From Microcaldota archaeon (lineage in GTDB: Archaea > B1Sed10-29 > WALL01 > WAMD01), in assembly GCA_027077895.1 (NCBI GenBank), contig JALWQZ010000029.1:1-6362 (forward strand): DNA of 6,362 nt, in the 5' to 3' direction. The notes under the pieces were generated by a model. The model saw only the letters and a list, made by a program, of their open reading frames with translations. It made no database searches and was not told where the DNA came from. Made by a program: the position numbers and the translations under genes. Below are positions 5,801 to 6,362 of the stretch, one piece after another (position 1 is the stretch's first letter; each line of letters opens with the position of its first letter).

Positions 5801-5827
5801 TTTATGTGCCACATATTTGCACATAAA
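5801..5827. promoter_or_regulatory. Perfect 9+9 bp inverted repeat, candidate operator
   Basis: TTTATGTGC (5801-5809) and its exact reverse complement GCACATAAA (5819-5827) are separated by nine bases, so the arm centres are 18 bp apart, nearly two helical turns. The left arm and spacer also form TGTG-C-CACA (5805-5813). Allowing a 3-base insertion, the arms extend outward to GCATTTATGTGC (5798-5809) and GCACATAAAAAATGC (5819-5833). It sits between two opposed TATA boxes and just upstream of both, where a dimeric regulator could affect either direction. Which protein binds is unknown; the winged-helix protein of the adjacent operon is the natural candidate. Confidence 0.55.
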
Positions 5828-5840
5828 AAATGCTCATGGG

Positions 5841-5887
5841 AAAATATATTTAAATGAGTCAGTCCAGAAGAAAACTCACGGGGTGGT
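5841..5887 (+). promoter_or_regulatory. Promoter and RBS of the secreted propeller gene
   Basis: AAAATATATTTAAAT (5841-5855) is a strong TATA element; a start 25 nt past its centre would be near 5872-5875. GGGGTGGT at 5880-5887 then precedes the GTG at 5893 by five bases. The in-frame ATG at 5854 lies inside the TATA box and would not be transcribed from this promoter. Confidence 0.65.
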
Positions 5888-5892
5888 ATGGA

Positions 5893-6362
5893 GTGAAAAA
5901 GTCAATAATTGCAATCCTGTCAATATCTTTAATATTCTTTATTGCAACCAGCGCAGCCGATTGGCCAATGCTAGGAAAGGACTCAGGAAGAAGCAGCTAT
6001 GGAAGCTCGGAATTGGCCATCAGAGGGGCAGTCCAGGTCCAGTATGAAAACGATAACTTTAGCAACCTAACCTGGACTCCCCTCACTATCAACGATACAA
6101 ACCCTGTGATAATCCTGCCAACAAACAAGAACGCATTTTACATGATCAAAAACATCACAAGGAACGTGAGCGTGGAAAATACCACATTATCTGGGAACAT
6201 AACCGGGTACCCAATGGTTTACCTGGACTACATTATGTTCCCCACATCAGAAGGCCTCGAATATTACAACACAACGAACCAATCAACTGGCACATTGCTA
6301 GAAAACACGACCGTTCACTCAATGGTTGAATGCTCCAACTACCTAGTCGTACAAGCAAACGA
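5893..6362 (+). CDS. Secreted PQQ-type beta-propeller protein, 3' end beyond window
   Basis: The first 156 residues of a longer protein, open at the right edge. It starts at GTG 5893, supported by the ribosome binding site and TATA spacing. Residues 2-22 are a signal peptide: two lysines, a hydrophobic core (5-18) and a small-residue end TSAA, with cleavage likely before D23. The mature protein begins DWPMLGKDSGRSSYG, matching the W-P-M-F-G-x-D-x-x-R-x-G-Y opening of secreted PQQ-repeat (BamB-like) propellers. The later GYPMVYLDYIMFPTSEGLEYYN (105-126) resembles the first blade pattern of a P-x-V strand, a short hairpin, then G-x-x-Y. Sequons of the N-X-S/T type are frequent (about nine in 156 residues, including N58, N67, N87, N91 and N96), pointing to a glycosylated extracytoplasmic protein. 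One cysteine, C147, is present. It is divergent from the redoxin-regulator-gdhA operon across 138 bases, so it may share control. The ligand or partner is unknown. Confidence 0.85.
   Translation, partial: MKKSIIAILSISLIFFIATSAADWPMLGKDSGRSSYGSSELAIRGAVQVQYENDNFSNLTWTPLTINDTNPVIILPTNKNAFYMIKNITRNVSVENTTLSGNITGYPMVYLDYIMFPTSEGLEYYNTTNQSTGTLLENTTVHSMVECSNYLVVQAN

Noticed and set aside
5477..5857. 126-codon open frame on the plus strand
   Set aside because: It is antisense to the redoxin gene, whose CPHC site and cis-proline are intact, and runs through the divergent promoter region. No ribosome binding site is visible.
5854..5892. Alternative ATG start for the secreted propeller gene, adding 13 residues
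   Set aside because: The ATG is inside the TATA element, so it would precede the expected transcription start. GTG 5893 has a good ribosome binding site and places the lysines directly before the hydrophobic core.
5796..6047. 83-codon plus-strand frame starting within the intergenic region
   Set aside because: It starts inside the palindrome, crosses the TATA box and overlaps the secreted propeller gene out of frame. The overlapping frame has a signal peptide and the PQQ-type opening, so this one is a shadow.

Overview
The window is archaeal. It carries an Alba chromatin protein, an archaeal-type aspartyl-tRNA synthetase of 435 residues without the bacterial GAD insertion, and an archaeal KH/NusA-like protein. 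Upstream regions pair an A/T-rich TATA element with a start about 25-45 nt downstream, and ribosome binding sites match GGAGGTGATC. Arginine is mostly AGA/AGG and isoleucine often ATA, giving a moderately AT-rich, possibly thermophilic profile. I cannot place the lineage more precisely. There are no insertion sequences, CRISPR arrays, tRNA or rRNA genes.

Layout. (1) 20-292 (+): alba, with its promoter largely off the left edge and a T-rich terminator behind it. (2) 387-1886 (+): a membrane-anchored, asparagine/threonine-rich, predicted glycosylated surface protein of beta-propeller-like character. (3) 1926-3730 (+): a compact two-gene information-processing operon, KH protein then aspS, apparently transcribed without a leader. 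(4) 3731-3841: a short convergent gap. (5) 5754-3842 (-): a tight three-gene operon, CPHC thioredoxin/glutaredoxin-like protein, winged-helix regulator, glutamate dehydrogenase. (6) 5755-5892: a divergent promoter region with a perfect 9+9 bp inverted repeat between two opposed TATA boxes. (7) 5893-6362 (+): the start of a secreted PQQ-type beta-propeller protein cut by the window edge.

How the parts may fit. The KH protein and AspRS belong to core RNA and translation functions. The minus-strand operon is the most interesting unit: gdhA links 2-oxoglutarate and glutamate, and it is translationally coupled to a DNA-binding protein and a dithiol redoxin. The wHTH protein is the obvious candidate to bind the palindrome at the head of its own operon, which could also control the divergent secreted protein. 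A redox- or nitrogen-responsive switch is inference. The individual gene families are established; the arrangement is what deserves checking.
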